The translations under genes were made by a program, and so were the position numbers. Source: Setophaga petechia (taxonomy: Eukaryota; Chordata; Aves; Passeriformes; Parulidae). From it: DNA of 64,000 bases. Below are positions 24,409 to 37,630 of this stretch, one piece after another (positions within the stretch are counted from its first letter, which is position 1; every line of letters begins with the position of its first letter). The notes beneath the pieces were generated by a model. The model was not told where the DNA came from. It saw only the letters and a list, made by a program, of their open reading frames with translations, and made no database searches. The stretch is from positions 8,980,001 through 9,044,000 of the forward strand of contig JANCRA010000003.1 of the NCBI GenBank assembly GCA_024362935.1. The letters run 5' to 3'.

Positions 24409-26810
24409 TGCTGTTCCAGCAGTACCTCAGCTCAGGCATACCATCTTCTTTCTTTTCCAGAAGATGAAATTTACAGTGTTGCAAACCCCCTTCTGTACTG
24501 TAGATTTTAAAGGCTGAACTTAGCTTTTCCACATAACTTCTTTTTATGTTAAAGTTTAGCAATGCCCTTGATCTAAAGAGCTATTAGACATGGCCTAAGT
24601 GTAAATATAAACTTACTTGGGGTATCAGCTAAAAAACATTCTCATATTTATGTCACCAAGCATATGCTATCCCCCAATATTGCTCCACAGCTGATTTATT
24701 TTCACCTTCAGCTTGTATTTTTCCTTAAACTTTAGTAAATATGATGAGTGGTTTCAGCAGCTCTTGGCAGAGGTCCTTTCAACAAGAGCCTTTGTAGCTC
24801 TTGATTTATGGGGTGGTCATGTAAATTTCTGGGGTTTGTACTTGAAACAAGAAATACCAACTTCACAATAGTCCCAAAGGAAGACCAGGAGCTTCTCACT
24901 CAAAACTAGCACTGCCTCAATTCTGGTACTCACCTTAGCTATTTAATGCTATCCACCACTAAGAAATGCAATTCAAGCATCATGTTTTGCTGAACAGATC
25001 AGACATTTGTATCATGGGACAGCCCTATCACATGTGCTTGGCACCATAAGCCCATGGAAGGGCTTCTATCACAAACCTTTCAGAGGCACATGAGTGGGTG
25101 AGGTGCAGCCCAGCAAGTGTGAACATAAGGAGAGGTTTTCTGATGTAAGGGACGCTGGAGTAAAGAAAACACAGAGAGAGTAGGGGAAGCAGCTGACCAA
25201 AAACCGATTGGAAATCACACAAAACTGTATTTTTATCAGTTTTCTAAAGGCACATGCCTGTCTGATGTCCAAGTCATATAATATGATACTCATTGGGAAA
25301 GCACTTTTCAAGACAGCAACCCCATCCCTAAAAAATGAGGGCTCAAAGTGAAGTTTGTGCAGGCTCTAGAAGGCCAGGTTCACACCAAGATGAAGAATGC
25401 CTGCCCTTGTTTCTGGCCTTGTTTCTGATATTTATGTTTCTTGAAAAGGACAGGTTGGAAATAATATCTGACTTATAGGCACAGGGAAACTTCAACTTGC
25501 AGAAGGATCCCTGAAGGTGAAATGGGTATAGTCAGCAGTTTGTCATGTCAACTTTCACTGCCATGTAACACAACGAGGTGCACACATGCAGGGAAGCTCT
25601 CTCCTTTAAAAGCATCCATATTCCTTCCACATTTTTTCACGTCTTAGAATAATCCCTCGTAGCATTTAACAGGATACTGAGGTAGTTTTGCATAAATCAA
25701 TACTTGCTTTATCCTTGCTGAAGTTGGTGGCAAAATTCCTATTAGCAATTAGCAATTCCAGCTGCAGCAGCAATTTATCTTTTACATCATCTGTGTCACA
25801 GTTAGGAGTAGAACAAGGTAAATTATACTGGTCTGTTGAAGCCTCATCTTAAATCCAGTGTTTGCAATGAGGGACAATGAATATGGCCCTGATATTTGCA
25901 GATATACTTTGGCTGGGAAGAATAACAAATCATTGTTGGGCCCAAACAAGCTGCACAATTGAGTCCCAGAGTCGATTTAGATTAAGTGTCTTTAGTCTGT
26001 TAAAAAGTGAACATTGCAGATCTGTTTGTAGTGTTCCATCAGGGAAAAGGTGACACACTCTTTGAGGTGGGCATAAAAAGGCACCAAATGTCGATAAACT
26101 CTACTCAAAAATCCATATTAATTTTAGCAATCAGGAAGGTGGAAGGATGTCTCCTAAATTTCACAAGAAGAATAATTTTCAGATTATTTTAGTAAAAATA
26201 AGCACAAGGACAGCTATCAAATGGAGATGTGTAGTATGCAAATCCTTCATCCAAAACTACTGACAATACTTATTAAAACAAAAATTATCCTGGCAACCCC
26301 TTATTTTCCCCCTTTCCCTCCTTCTATTATTTATTGGCAAAGATTTTTCCCATTGCCTGGCAGATAAAAAGATTTTATGAGTGCCAAAACTGAAACAGGA
26401 TCCCTGAGCACATTTGTGCACCAGACTTGTTTTGTGCACGATGTTTGTCAAATAATAACAGAAGTATGATTTTTATCCTAGCAATCTTCCCCCCTTATCT
26501 TGTCCAAAATTATTTTCTTGACTGTGTTATGTCCTCTGTGACTTTCCCATCACCATGCAGGGACACCACAAAGTGCCATTTCTCAGGAGTTGGGCATCTG
26601 CTAAACACATGCAAGATGGTGGTGAATTGCTGATGAACCTGACTGTGTCCTGCCTTCACCTCACACAGGACACCAGACTGAATCCCTCTCCTCTCCATCC
26701 ACTCGGTGAGTGTCAAAAACCAGTGACTTTCACTCCTCTGTCAAACTAGGCTGACACTTCTGAATCTGCTGGTCAGCTACTGGGAAGGTGATAGAGAGAA
26801 GGAAGAGACA
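24409..26810. other. Non-coding stretch between two solo LTRs
   Basis: AT-rich unique-looking sequence lies between the LTR at 24.0 kb and the LTR at 26.8 kb. Short frames show no recognisable domain, and no repeat family is obvious. Confidence 0.6.
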
Positions 26811-26816
26811 GGCAGA

Positions 26817-27436
26817 TGTCAGGATCTCTAGCTTATCAGAGTGACCCCGAGAAAAGCTTGAAAGCCTCTTTTTCCAGCCTGGCACTTGAAGAAGGAGTCA
26901 GGGCTCTTCGTTTCTTGGTCTCAAGGTTGTTTATTGTATCTTATCTATAAAAAATGTTCTCCTGCCCTGCCGAGGTCTGTTCAGCAGGACAGTTTCAGGC
27001 ACTCTGCCTGCCCCCAGGGTGGTGTTATGTCTTTATACTAAAAACTACGTGTACAATGTTTACAATCACTTTCCAATACCTATCACCTATGTTAGACAGT
27101 GAGCTTCTACTCTAAACCAATCTGTAAGTGCCAACATCACAGCAGAAGATGGAGGCCAAGAAGAAGGAGAAAGGCTGGACACACTCAGATCCCTCATCTT
27201 GCCTCCAGAACCCCCATACCAGAAGCCCCAAAATCTACTTTTTCACCCCATGATAACTTCACTATTATTCTACTTAAACTGTTGTGGCTTGCTGTTCTTC
27301 ATATAAGGTTGATAACTTGCTCCATGGGTCATAATCAAAACCACAGGTGTTTTGGGCTTCATGCCAGGGCTTCTGAGCCCCTTGGCAGGGGTGTTGACCA
27401 TCCTGGACAGCCAGAGGGATGTTCTGGGTTCCCACA
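26817..27436 (-). mobile_element. Solo LTR of a second endogenous retrovirus family
   Basis: A 620-bp element begins TGTCAG and ends CCCACA on the plus strand. It is bracketed by a perfect 6-bp target duplication GGCAGA (26811-26816 and 27437-27442). A polyadenylation signal AATAAA reads on the minus strand (26930-26935), setting the LTR orientation as minus, in the same sense as EVL. It is unrelated to the 24.0/42.5-kb LTRs. No gag, pol or env sequence adjoins it, so it is a solo LTR. It lies about 7 kb upstream of the proposed EVL first exon, so it could in principle supply promoter or enhancer activity to the gene. That is inference. Confidence 0.85.
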
Positions 27437-30400
27437 GGCAGAGAGCTAAAGCACCTGCATAAACCTGATTTTCTTAGAAGAGCAAACCAAAGTCAGGTTG
27501 GTAGGGAGGGTCTCCCAAAGAATTGCTGCTCACCTCCACTGGTACCCTCACCAGTTTGTCCATCTGATGACCAACAAACCTTCCACAATGGCGTGCACAG
27601 TTCCTTTCAAAATCAGCATCAGAATTACAGACTTTTCCCAAAAGTACAACTTTCTAGTCGCCTGGCATTTTTTCACTGTCTAAAACATGTAGGGGTTTTG
27701 TCAGCACTTCAGACTTGTCAAAAGATAACCCTTCCATCTAAAGTTCCACATAAAAGCTTAGCCCTCGAGCCATTACGCAGAGTGGGAGTACTCAACAGCC
27801 TCTGTCTGTGTCAAGACGTGCTTTTCATAACAATACCCTGGGTTTATTATAAAAGGACTGAAATCTTTCAAACTGTCCTTTTGCATTACTGATACAATGT
27901 TTTGGGGGAAAAATTAAAAAGAGAAATTAAAATCACTCACAAGTCAACAAATTTACAGAAAAGTCAGGTAAGAGAAAGAATGCAGAGAGTGGGGAAAGTT
28001 TCAGTAGTAACTCATCTCGCTGTTCCTTCTAATGCCTTTCTGAACCTTCTACAGCTCCACCATCTCCCAAGGTCACAAATTCAGGTCGTGGAAGATTTCT
28101 AGGTAGTAAGATAACAGCTGCAGTGCATCTTCCATTGGGCCAGTGTTAAGGCAGCCCAGCCTCAACAGTAATGCTAACAACCCCAGCCAAGTGGGATCAA
28201 AAAGCCCATTCAAGTACATCAATCATTATTTCTCAGCCTCAACAAGAATATGGAAAGCAGCACTCAAAGCCACATTATTATCAAATTTTTAATTTAAAAA
28301 AACCCAAAACACAAGAGTTTTGAAAGATTGAATAAATTGCCATAGCCTTGGCCTAGGCCCTGGCTTTTCTCTAGGCCCCAAAGGCTCATCAAAATCAAAA
28401 GCAATACAGAACCCTTCAGTCAAGTCACAGCAAGATCCCTCACAGTGAACTTTATAATTGGTGTGGTATCAGCTGAGCAATGTTACAGTATTATTTGGTC
28501 TGCTGAAACCAACTCCCCAAGTGCAAACAGGATAGAAACCAGGCAAAGCTCTCAATTGTCTCTTGGGCTGCACACTCAGTTTAGGCAGCTGCAGCTTGGT
28601 GGATAAAGCACTGATCTCCAAGAGCCCCAGTCAAATCCAGCCCACATTCCCATGAAGGGCACTGGAACTGGGTTAGGGAGCACAAGCTCCAAAGAGCCAT
28701 TTTCCTTAGAACTGACTGCATTTTTTGACATGAACCTTTCTTCTTCAGTACTTCTGCTTTTGTTGCCCATCTCTTTCTGCTTAGGCTAACTGGCTTCTAA
28801 CACCAAGATCATGGTCCTTATTCACTTGATAACACAAGCACAGCTGGAAATCAGACCATGGATTTGGGGAACACTCCCCTGAAAGACATGATAAATGAAA
28901 ACAGGACTTCCCTGCCTCACTCTGCCTACACAGGGAATGGTTTCCAGCTCCCAGCTTGGTGTTACATAGCTAGTGGACTCTTTATCATTTGCCTGCTTTC
29001 CCATCCCTTCCCATATCTTTTCTGGATAGAGTTGATTTGCTTTTCAGTACTCATCTCATCTGCCCCAGAATAAGAGAAAAAGGAAAATAAAATAAAACAA
29101 GACCTATGAATTGGTATGCCAGCACAGCCAGATACTTCGTTCTTCTTGGTTTTTCACTTCCACTGACACTTAGGTTTACACCATTTAAAAATAGGAATAA
29201 GAATAAAACATGCTGATAAAGAGGTTTTCTATATTTTACTTTCTATTCAGGCTCTCTTGGTCTGTGCCATACCTGAGGCACTCTGCACACTGTTGCCACG
29301 CTCAGTGCCCAGCTCTGATTTTGGAGTCTCAAGGCACTGTAGTTTTTAATGTAATCCCTCCAGAAAACAGGCAGAATATTTCTCACCCAGCAGCATGCAC
29401 ATCCACACTCACCAGCCTGGCTCTGGGACCCAACACTCCCTGCTACATCAGTGCCACACTCGCTTTGTTAGCTGCTGCTGGGTCATGTAAATAGCCTCTG
29501 GATGAGCATAAGGTTCAGAAAAGATAGGGGCTTGTTGCAAAGTCTATTTTACTGGTGTACTTCATTCTATTCTATTCTGTTTGCACCCATTCAAGGCAGT
29601 CTTGGGGATCAGTCTTTTCAAACTTAGAATCATCACTAGGTGATCTCAGTCAAATGCCAAAAAGGAGACTCAGGCTTTAAATGTGAGGGGAGGCAGACCA
29701 TGGTTTTATCACAAGCAATTCATAGTGGCCTCTTGATTTAGTTGGTTGTATAAATCTACAAAGGAAAATGGAGTGTGATGCAGACCCTTGGAGGGCTCTT
29801 GGGAGCCTCTTCTGCTGGAATGGAAACTTTCTGGAACCAGAAGACGAGGGCAGAGTCCCTCTCAACAGCTATGACGCCAAAGAGCAGAAAGCAGAGGGCT
29901 GGCTGAATGACTGGAGAGGGGGGTGATTCTGGAATGAATGAGAAGGGGTTTGTAGACTTAGATTAGATTTTCCTTCACTTTTTCATCTGTACATTTTATA
30001 AACACTTGCAATTCTCTCATCCACTTCAGCTGTTAAAAATAAGTACCTTCACTTACATTTTGACATAACCCAGCTTGAGACAGGGTTAGTTTCCAGGTGC
30101 CACACTGATATTACAGTGCTCCTCAAGCTAAATTACAGCTCTGTTTATAACTGTGAAGCTTTAATGAGCACCCAGCTCATTATAATAAAGCATAACACAA
30201 CGTGCAATGAAGTGTGCCTTCAGAGACACGGCGTGGAGCTGTGTGAGAGCCAGCACTGCAGGGTGAGGACAGAGAGGAATGCTTCCTGCTGAGCAGGGCT
30301 ACCAGCAAATACCAGGGCACAGACAGCAAGGCTAACAGGGTATCTTCAGTGTGAAACCTGTGGAGATTCAGGTTTCCAAAACAGCAGAGCTCCCCAGCTC

Positions 30401-31136
30401 ATTCCTAAAGCTACTGGTAGCCATCTGTGACCTTCTCTGTGCCTCCTTTGTTCAGAGGAACAGAGAGCATCAATTTGACCAAGAGTCAGGATAGCTCTCA
30501 GGAAATACTTGTACTGAGTCAATAGGAGCCAAACTATTATGCAAACTAATAAACTTATATTTATGTATGATCTCCATATTAAACTTGTTTTATGCACACA
30601 CAACAATCAAAATTATTTCATGCTTTTCATCTGCAAAGTTATGGCGCACATATAAGGACATTCTTATTCTGGAGAAGAAAAGAGGAAATAGTATGCCTTA
30701 GTCTTTCAGTTTATATTCAATATGAAATGGAAAAATGAATTGAAAGTCATTAGTTCATAGGTCTGTGATCCGGTAATGAAAACAAATTAAGCCCAAGTCT
30801 GTTATTTCAGTTTCATTTGGTTTTTCAGCAATAAGATTGGCATTTCTAAAAATATGTTAGGTAACACTCTAAAATCCAACAGAGACTTGGCACCTGGTAT
30901 CTTGTATCTGAGCTTCATTATAGGAGCAGTGTTTGTGTTGGATGTGTGTTGGATGGTTTAATTCCAGCCTACTGAAGAGCAGCCTCCAGGTCATAGATCT
31001 GCTGCAGCTAATTTGGCAGAAGCAGCACTGTCTCTTCAGAGAAGGGCAACATAAATCTGCAAACACAGCTTCTGTCCGGGGTAATGAACAGCTTCAATTT
31101 TCTGCAGAATGACAGTCACTGAGCAAATGTAAAAAA

Positions 31137-31230
31137 GCCCAAACCAAACAAACAAATAACAACAACAACAACAACAACAACAAAACAACCAAAAAAAAAC
31201 CCAAAACAAACAAACAAACAAAAAACCAAC
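31137..31230 (+). repeat. A-rich (AAC)n/(AAAC)n simple repeat
   Basis: AAC triplets run from about 31158 to 31192, flanked by AAAC and AAAAC units. This is a typical decayed A-rich microsatellite, possibly once the tail of a retroposed sequence, although no body is visible. Confidence 0.9.
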
Positions 31231-34200
31231 CCAAAGAGCCATGGTAGTTAAGATCCTCCAACACAAAATCTCCAGAGCTTCATCTCCCCTGAGATGTCAG
31301 CACTGTGCTGGGGCACAGCAGAAAGAGAGAAGAGACTTTTTTCTCTGCAACACTGCAAGCACTTTCAGCCATTTCAGGTTTCCACCTACCAACTAAATGT
31401 GATGAACCTTCCCATCTCTAGTTAAAAGCATGTTTCAGCACCTTGCAGGGGTGTTCAGGAGGTGGTTTCCTTTCCCAGATAACCCTGGGAGAGGCAAAGT
31501 ATTTGAGCAGTGCTTTTGGCAGGCAGTGTGGGAAGGCAGCAGGCAGAGCCCCCCACACCATTCTCTTGTGGGGGAAGCAGAATACCTCAGCCCACACCCC
31601 AGGGACCAATTACAGTCAATTCCTTGGACAGGACAGCCCCAGACACACAAGAGATGCCCACCAGTGCCACAAGGCTTTGGGCATGCTGTGTGCTCAGGGT
31701 GGGTTTGAGGAGGGAGGATGGAACACTGTCCTTTGTGCTCTCCATGTGCTTCAGGTCTGCCAGACTGTAAGGAGTCACTCACACCACCCTGGTCTGTGGT
31801 GGCACATGGCATTGTAGGGAAATGGGCAGGAGAAAGGAAGCACAAGTGGCTATGCCAAATGCTAATGAGAACAAAAGACAGAGAAACAATACCCAAAGCA
31901 TTTCCTGTCCATCTTTGCTTGGCCCTGTTCTTCAACATGCTGGTCTCTGAGGAGGAAAGATTGCTGTGATCTCCTCTCTACTGCTGGCACTCTCCTTCCA
32001 GAGAAACAACTAAAGCATATACAGCAGCTCATGCCAGTGTTAGCTTATTTGACTATTAATTACTCTAAGGAAAAATGCTGCTGTTCTGAAATCTGAGAAT
32101 TTCCACTGGAGACTCGCCAAGTACTTATCCACTAAAACCCAAGATCACAGAGACAAAAAATGTTATATAACAAATCAGTTTATTAAAAATACATTTAAAT
32201 AAAATTTTAAATATTTTTTAAAAATTAAAATAAAAATTTTAAGCCCATAGTCTATTTAAAAATATTTTTTCTATGTATTTCCATAAGGCAATTTCAGTTT
32301 TGTGAGATGCATATTGCATTGGAAGAGATGCAATCAAAGACATCAGAAAAACAAATGGGATGATCTGTAAATACCAATCATATTTTTTGGATATTCAAGA
32401 CAGACAACACTATTTTCTTGATCTAAAATGGAAGATTTATCATTATGCTAAAATAATGCTAAATCCTAATTAAAAATGAATCAGAAAAGGCAAAACGGAT
32501 CTGGTGCCTCCAGCAGAGAACCCAAACAAGGATGATGGCAATTTTTCTTTGCATCAGTTTTAAGGGATAAGACTGTATTTCTCTACTGCTCTACAACTTA
32601 CAGTACTATTCTAATTTAAACTCTCTGAAAGCCTGCACTTGTGTTTGAATAAAGCTAAAGCAATGCTCTCTGTCACACAGGCCAGTCCTGCAGCCAGCTG
32701 GGATTGCTGGGGCAGGTTGGCTTTGCAGCTCAGGCAGAGGCTGGATCAGTGGAGGGACAATCCCTTCTGTGTATTTCCCTTCCTGCAGTCAGCAAAAATG
32801 CCCCACTCTGAAAACAGCATTTGTAGCTTGCCACAGGATAAAACAAACCTCAGAAACATAAATCAAGCTTAACAAAGGAGCTTCTTCTTAACATGGCTAA
32901 TGGCTCGGGTTCCTCCACAGACAAAGACACTGTTTGACCTACTGCTCTAATTAGAGGAGTAGTGATGTTGACATTTGTGTTGTATAAAGCAGACATGTTA
33001 ACAGCCAGAGGGAAAGCTGTCAGTGCCTCTAAAGATCACAGCATTCATGGCAATGCACGATTCAGCCTTTAAATATTCAAATAATCAATTCAATGCTTAA
33101 CTTCTTTTACTGATAGTAAGAAACAACTCCCAAATTAGAAAAAAAACAAACCAAACCAAAACCCACCAAAAACCAACCCCAGCTTCAATCAGTGTTAATC
33201 GTGAAAGATTAACAGGCAATACATGAATAAGTTTTATTCTGCCGGGTATAGTGTTTCCTTTCAGGTTTATATAATCCAGTTTTGTCATGAAGAAACACAA
33301 GCAATTTATACTCTCTGGGCTTTTCACTTACTATTAAAATAATACGAACCATCAGAGACTGAGGTTTGTACATTCATACGTGTCAGGTTCACCAAAGCAG
33401 AAAAACAGATACCACTGCTCATTTATAAATACATGAAATGTGTTTTAATTTAACTCTGATCTATTGCATCCCATTCCCTTGACATGAGATGCACCATTGC
33501 AACAGACAGGCAGTTCATGTCTTACAGATCAGAATCCCTGCAGTAAATCTCTCTGTGAGCACCCAAACACCTCAGAATGACAGTGAGCCCTTAGTGCTGC
33601 AGCTCAATTAGCTCCAAACCCCTCCCAGAGTTTTTTTCCCCCAAGATGATGTTGATGTTCCCAAGCCCACTTTTACTGAAGGTGAAGCTGAACACGCAGT
33701 ATGACAGACTGACAGAAGGTTTTGTACTGCAGCCCAACACCAAAGTTGTCCACTCTCACCACCTCTCTCCCAAGGAAAGGAATCTGCAGGCACAGAGAGG
33801 GAGAGGGGTTCAGCATCATTCATCACATCCCACAGCATGACACTGGCTTGACAGAACCCATCCTGGACACTTTTAGTGCCTGTTTTGTAATTAATTCCTG
33901 TAAGTGGATAATTGACTCATTAAGCTGAATTAGAGCAATATGATAATGCACAAACCAAAATGCAACTATTATTTATCTCACTGTTCAGTCCAGCCTTCAA
34001 AGCCACTTCAATACAATTGCTACTGCCAATGACTTCTGAAGGAAACAATTTAACATGGCAGGGGCATCATGCTGTCCAAGCTTTAAAAAATTAAGAAAAA
34101 AGACATTTACAATGGTATAAATTTTGTTAATATGTAGACTGCACAAAATGCTTCCAATTCCTTTCTTAAAGCTTTTTAATTTTTTCCCCACCTTTTTAAG

Positions 34201-37200
34201 ACATTACACTTTCCTTTGTATGACATCCCACATGGCCAGTATTGCTCTAAGGGAAAACACATGTGATCATGCCTCTTCCTCATCAGCTCCAAACACAGCA
34301 CAGGGACATTTATATATCTCTGTGTGTATGAAAGGTAACAAAATGAACTTAAAATGCATTATAGTGAAGGGATCTGTCAGCCTCCAAATGTGCTTGGAGG
34401 GTAGATTGTGATGAGACACACCTCTGAACAGCAGCAATGTTTTGGGTTCATTCAAGTAAAATCTACAACTTCTCTTTTGATAATCAAGAAAAATGAAGCT
34501 TGAAATGACTCTTGTATAAAGAAGATTAGGAAACAGGGCCACAGTACACTATCCATCCCAGCGGGGAAGGGAAAGTTAACTTGATGTCATTCACTCTTCA
34601 CTGCACAACTGCTGCTGCTCCACATCGATCCCCACAGTAATTGTAAGTAGCCACAGAAAGCCATTTCCAGTGCCAGGACAGTGCTTACCAGAAGCAATTA
34701 TTCTTTTTACAACACTTTAGGGAAAAAGATGAAGGCATGAAGAGGAAGGAAAGAGATTCTTCCCCCTCAAGTTTATTTTATACTGACAGAAATCTGTTGA
34801 TTTTGTAGGAGGTTTTTTCCTCATTTGCAAGGACAAATTCCACTCCATTCCATTAAATTCTCTGCTTCAAAAATCAGACTACTTAAGCATAATTTTGGGG
34901 CTCTAGAGGGAGATTCAACAAACACCAGGGCATGGGGTAGACATAAACATGACAGCAACAGGACATGAGGCCACAGCAGAGGGTTTGCACCTGGCTGGGC
35001 AAGCAAACAGAGCCAAGGTGGGTGACACAGTGACATTGGCACTAAAGTGACCCAAATGGGTGAAATCAGAAATGCAAAACTCCTGCTGTCCATGGAGTGA
35101 CTCCTCTGCTCTCAGAGGAAGGTCTCCTAAAGAACAGAGCTGAGACCACATCTCTGGAGAAGGGGAAAAAATTAACATTCACTTTGGAGCCCACAGAGAG
35201 AACATTTGGGTTGAAAGCTGTAAATGAACACTGCAGTAGAGAATTTAAGTACGATGTTAACACCTTCCCTGAACGTTTCCAAGAATGAGCCTGTGAAAGG
35301 ACAGAATGAGCCCATGTAATGCTCCCATGCACAGCTCACTTAGGACATTTAGACAACATTATGGTGGTGTCTGAGGCCCACCTGCCACATGTCACAGTCA
35401 GATCTCTCACAGCCACAGCAGGCTCAGCACCACCAAGGAAAGAAACAAGCCACAGTCATCCTGGAACATTTGCAGCTCCTGCTGGATCTAGACCATGCTG
35501 TGGTGAAAGGAAATAAACACTGTTCCAGCACTGCAGTTAGCACTTGCACAACCAAGTGTTATAGTGCAACACCTGATGTGATAGTGCTCTACACATCCCT
35601 GAAGGGACAAACCACCACCTGGAAAAATACAGGGAGGAACCAGCCCCTTTTTCCAACAGACTGAAACGTTAGTGAGAAAGCTTTGGAGATTCATTGAACA
35701 AATCTCTACTCTCTGCTGTTTATCTGCTCAGCATGTGACTGGCACACAATTTCCAGGCATTACTATAAAGTAATTCATTTCTCTAGACAATGGCAGGGAG
35801 CAGTAGGTTTCTCCAGAGCCAATACTGCTCCTTCTTTTAGGCTTGGCTAAATGCAGCCATGCAGACTGTGGCAGCTGGCAGGCTCAGCCAGAAACCCTGC
35901 TGTGAATTACTGCTAGCAAACACATTTGGGTTTATTAAGCCTTTCTTCCTCCTCCAAGTGTTACAGTCATGGTTCTTGAGTAATCACAGGCATTGTTTAG
36001 AAGCATTTGGGGAATGAGTATTTGAAAAGCCCTTGCAAGGTTCAGCTCAGAGCTGCTCAGCTTAGGGATCCACCAGAGATGTACCTGCAGCCTGTGGGGT
36101 TTGATGCTTCAGGAGGGATCAGCCTCAACTCCACAGTCCCCAGCTGCTTCCTCCAGGGTGTCCCCTTTCCCTGTCAGGATCCCCACCCATCCTCTCTACC
36201 CTGGCAAAGCTCTTCCCTGACAGAAATGGATGTTCAGATTCAGATTGAAGTGCAGCAGCTCCTGCTGTGTGTGCTTGCAGACCAGCTCAGCTATGAAATG
36301 GAGACCCTAAACCTGCAGCCAAGTGGGAAGGGGGTGGGGGAATTCACAGGAAAAGTCATAGAGGAGAAGGAGGTACCAGTGCTGCTGGATGGGGTGCAGG
36401 ATAACAGCATCATAGCTGTGAGCCTACTGCCCTGCAAATGGATCTGCTCCTCCTATTGTCCTGAAATTTCATGTCACTTTCCATGTCACTTTGTTCACAA
36501 GGTGTTTAATTAAGGTTTGAAGCTTTCTCTTTTTTTTTCCCCAAAACCAGTGTTGAATAACAATGCTTCTGATTAGCCAGCAAAAGAGATGACTGTGATA
36601 TTAGAATGAAAGCCATAAGGCATCGGTAAAGGCTCAAAAGGTACCAGTCTGGGTACCAATCTGATATAGTAAAGGATAATATGTAATTTCAGGCTCATAT
36701 ATTATAGAGCCAAAGCAAATTACCTGCTGCTGATGTCTTTTTATAGCATTGATGGTGAGGGTGGAGTAATGGTTGCCAAAAGAAAACCTACTTAGCCTTG
36801 GGAATCAACTGATGTTCCTAAAGCCAGGAATCATGTTGCTGATGCTCACAGAAAATGGAAATTGATGACTGTAATCTCCATGAGGAGCATCGCGGCTGCT
36901 CTAAGGCACTCCTGCTCCCCACCCCATGTGGCATGGACATAAACCTGATGTGTGTTGTTAGCTCAATGCAAGGTTGCAGACCAATGCTGGAAATGGAAAT
37001 AAAAAGTCCACAATGAGCAATTGCTGAGGGAAGCAGAGATAGGATGGCAATTTGTGTCAGTTCACTGGATGAAGATATGAGCCTTGAGCAGTTCTGAAGG
37101 TAACACCTGGGTATGAGAGGGACACAAGAATGTCTCTGTTCCCACAGCTACACAGTGTGGTTGTCTCTGTGTGGCCACAGCCCCAGTGCAGCTGCTCCCA

Positions 37201-37614
37201 CAATTGCACAGTGAAGGAGGAAGAGCCATGGTGGAGATGACCTTTAGTGTGGCACCAGAGGTATACTCCAAAGTGCTGCATTTCCACCCAAACCCAGCTG
37301 AGCTGACTGCAGGATGGGCTCTGTGAGAGGCTGACACTCTGAGGGGTGGCTGGGGCTGGCAGGGGGTGCCCTGTGCCCTGCCCAGCTGCAGAACACCCGA
37401 GCACACCCACGTGCCCCACGGTCAGCACTGCATCAGGGCCACCTCCGTTCCCTGACTTTCTGGAAAAGACAGAATCAGGCCAGCTAACTTTTCTCCATGT
37501 GCTGTATTTGCTGCCAGCCGATTTTCTAGCATGTGCACAGGCACAGCAGCAGCCAGATTTTGCTCATCCCCCCTTATCCCCATATTTCCGTGGATAAATA
37601 ACATAGCATACATC

Positions 37615-37630
37615 AAGATAAATTTATCTT
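37615..37630. promoter_or_regulatory. Perfect 16-bp palindrome of two GATA motifs
   Basis: AAGATAAATTTATCTT is its own reverse complement and consists of two AGATAA sites facing each other, the preferred WGATAR core of GATA factors. The site is visible in the sequence. Enhancer function is inferred only. Confidence 0.4.

Noticed and set aside
28583..28650. tRNA-like words (GGTGGATAAAGCACTGA ... AGTCAAATCC) that suggested a tRNA-derived SINE
   Set aside because: Box A and box B matches are poor, no flanking target duplication or tail was seen, and no second copy is in the window.
31435..31938. 167-codon minus-strand frame overlapped by several plus-strand frames
   Set aside because: The GC-richer patch opens all frames; none resembles a known protein.
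36007..36513. 168-codon plus-strand frame
   Set aside because: No family resemblance and no supporting gene structure.
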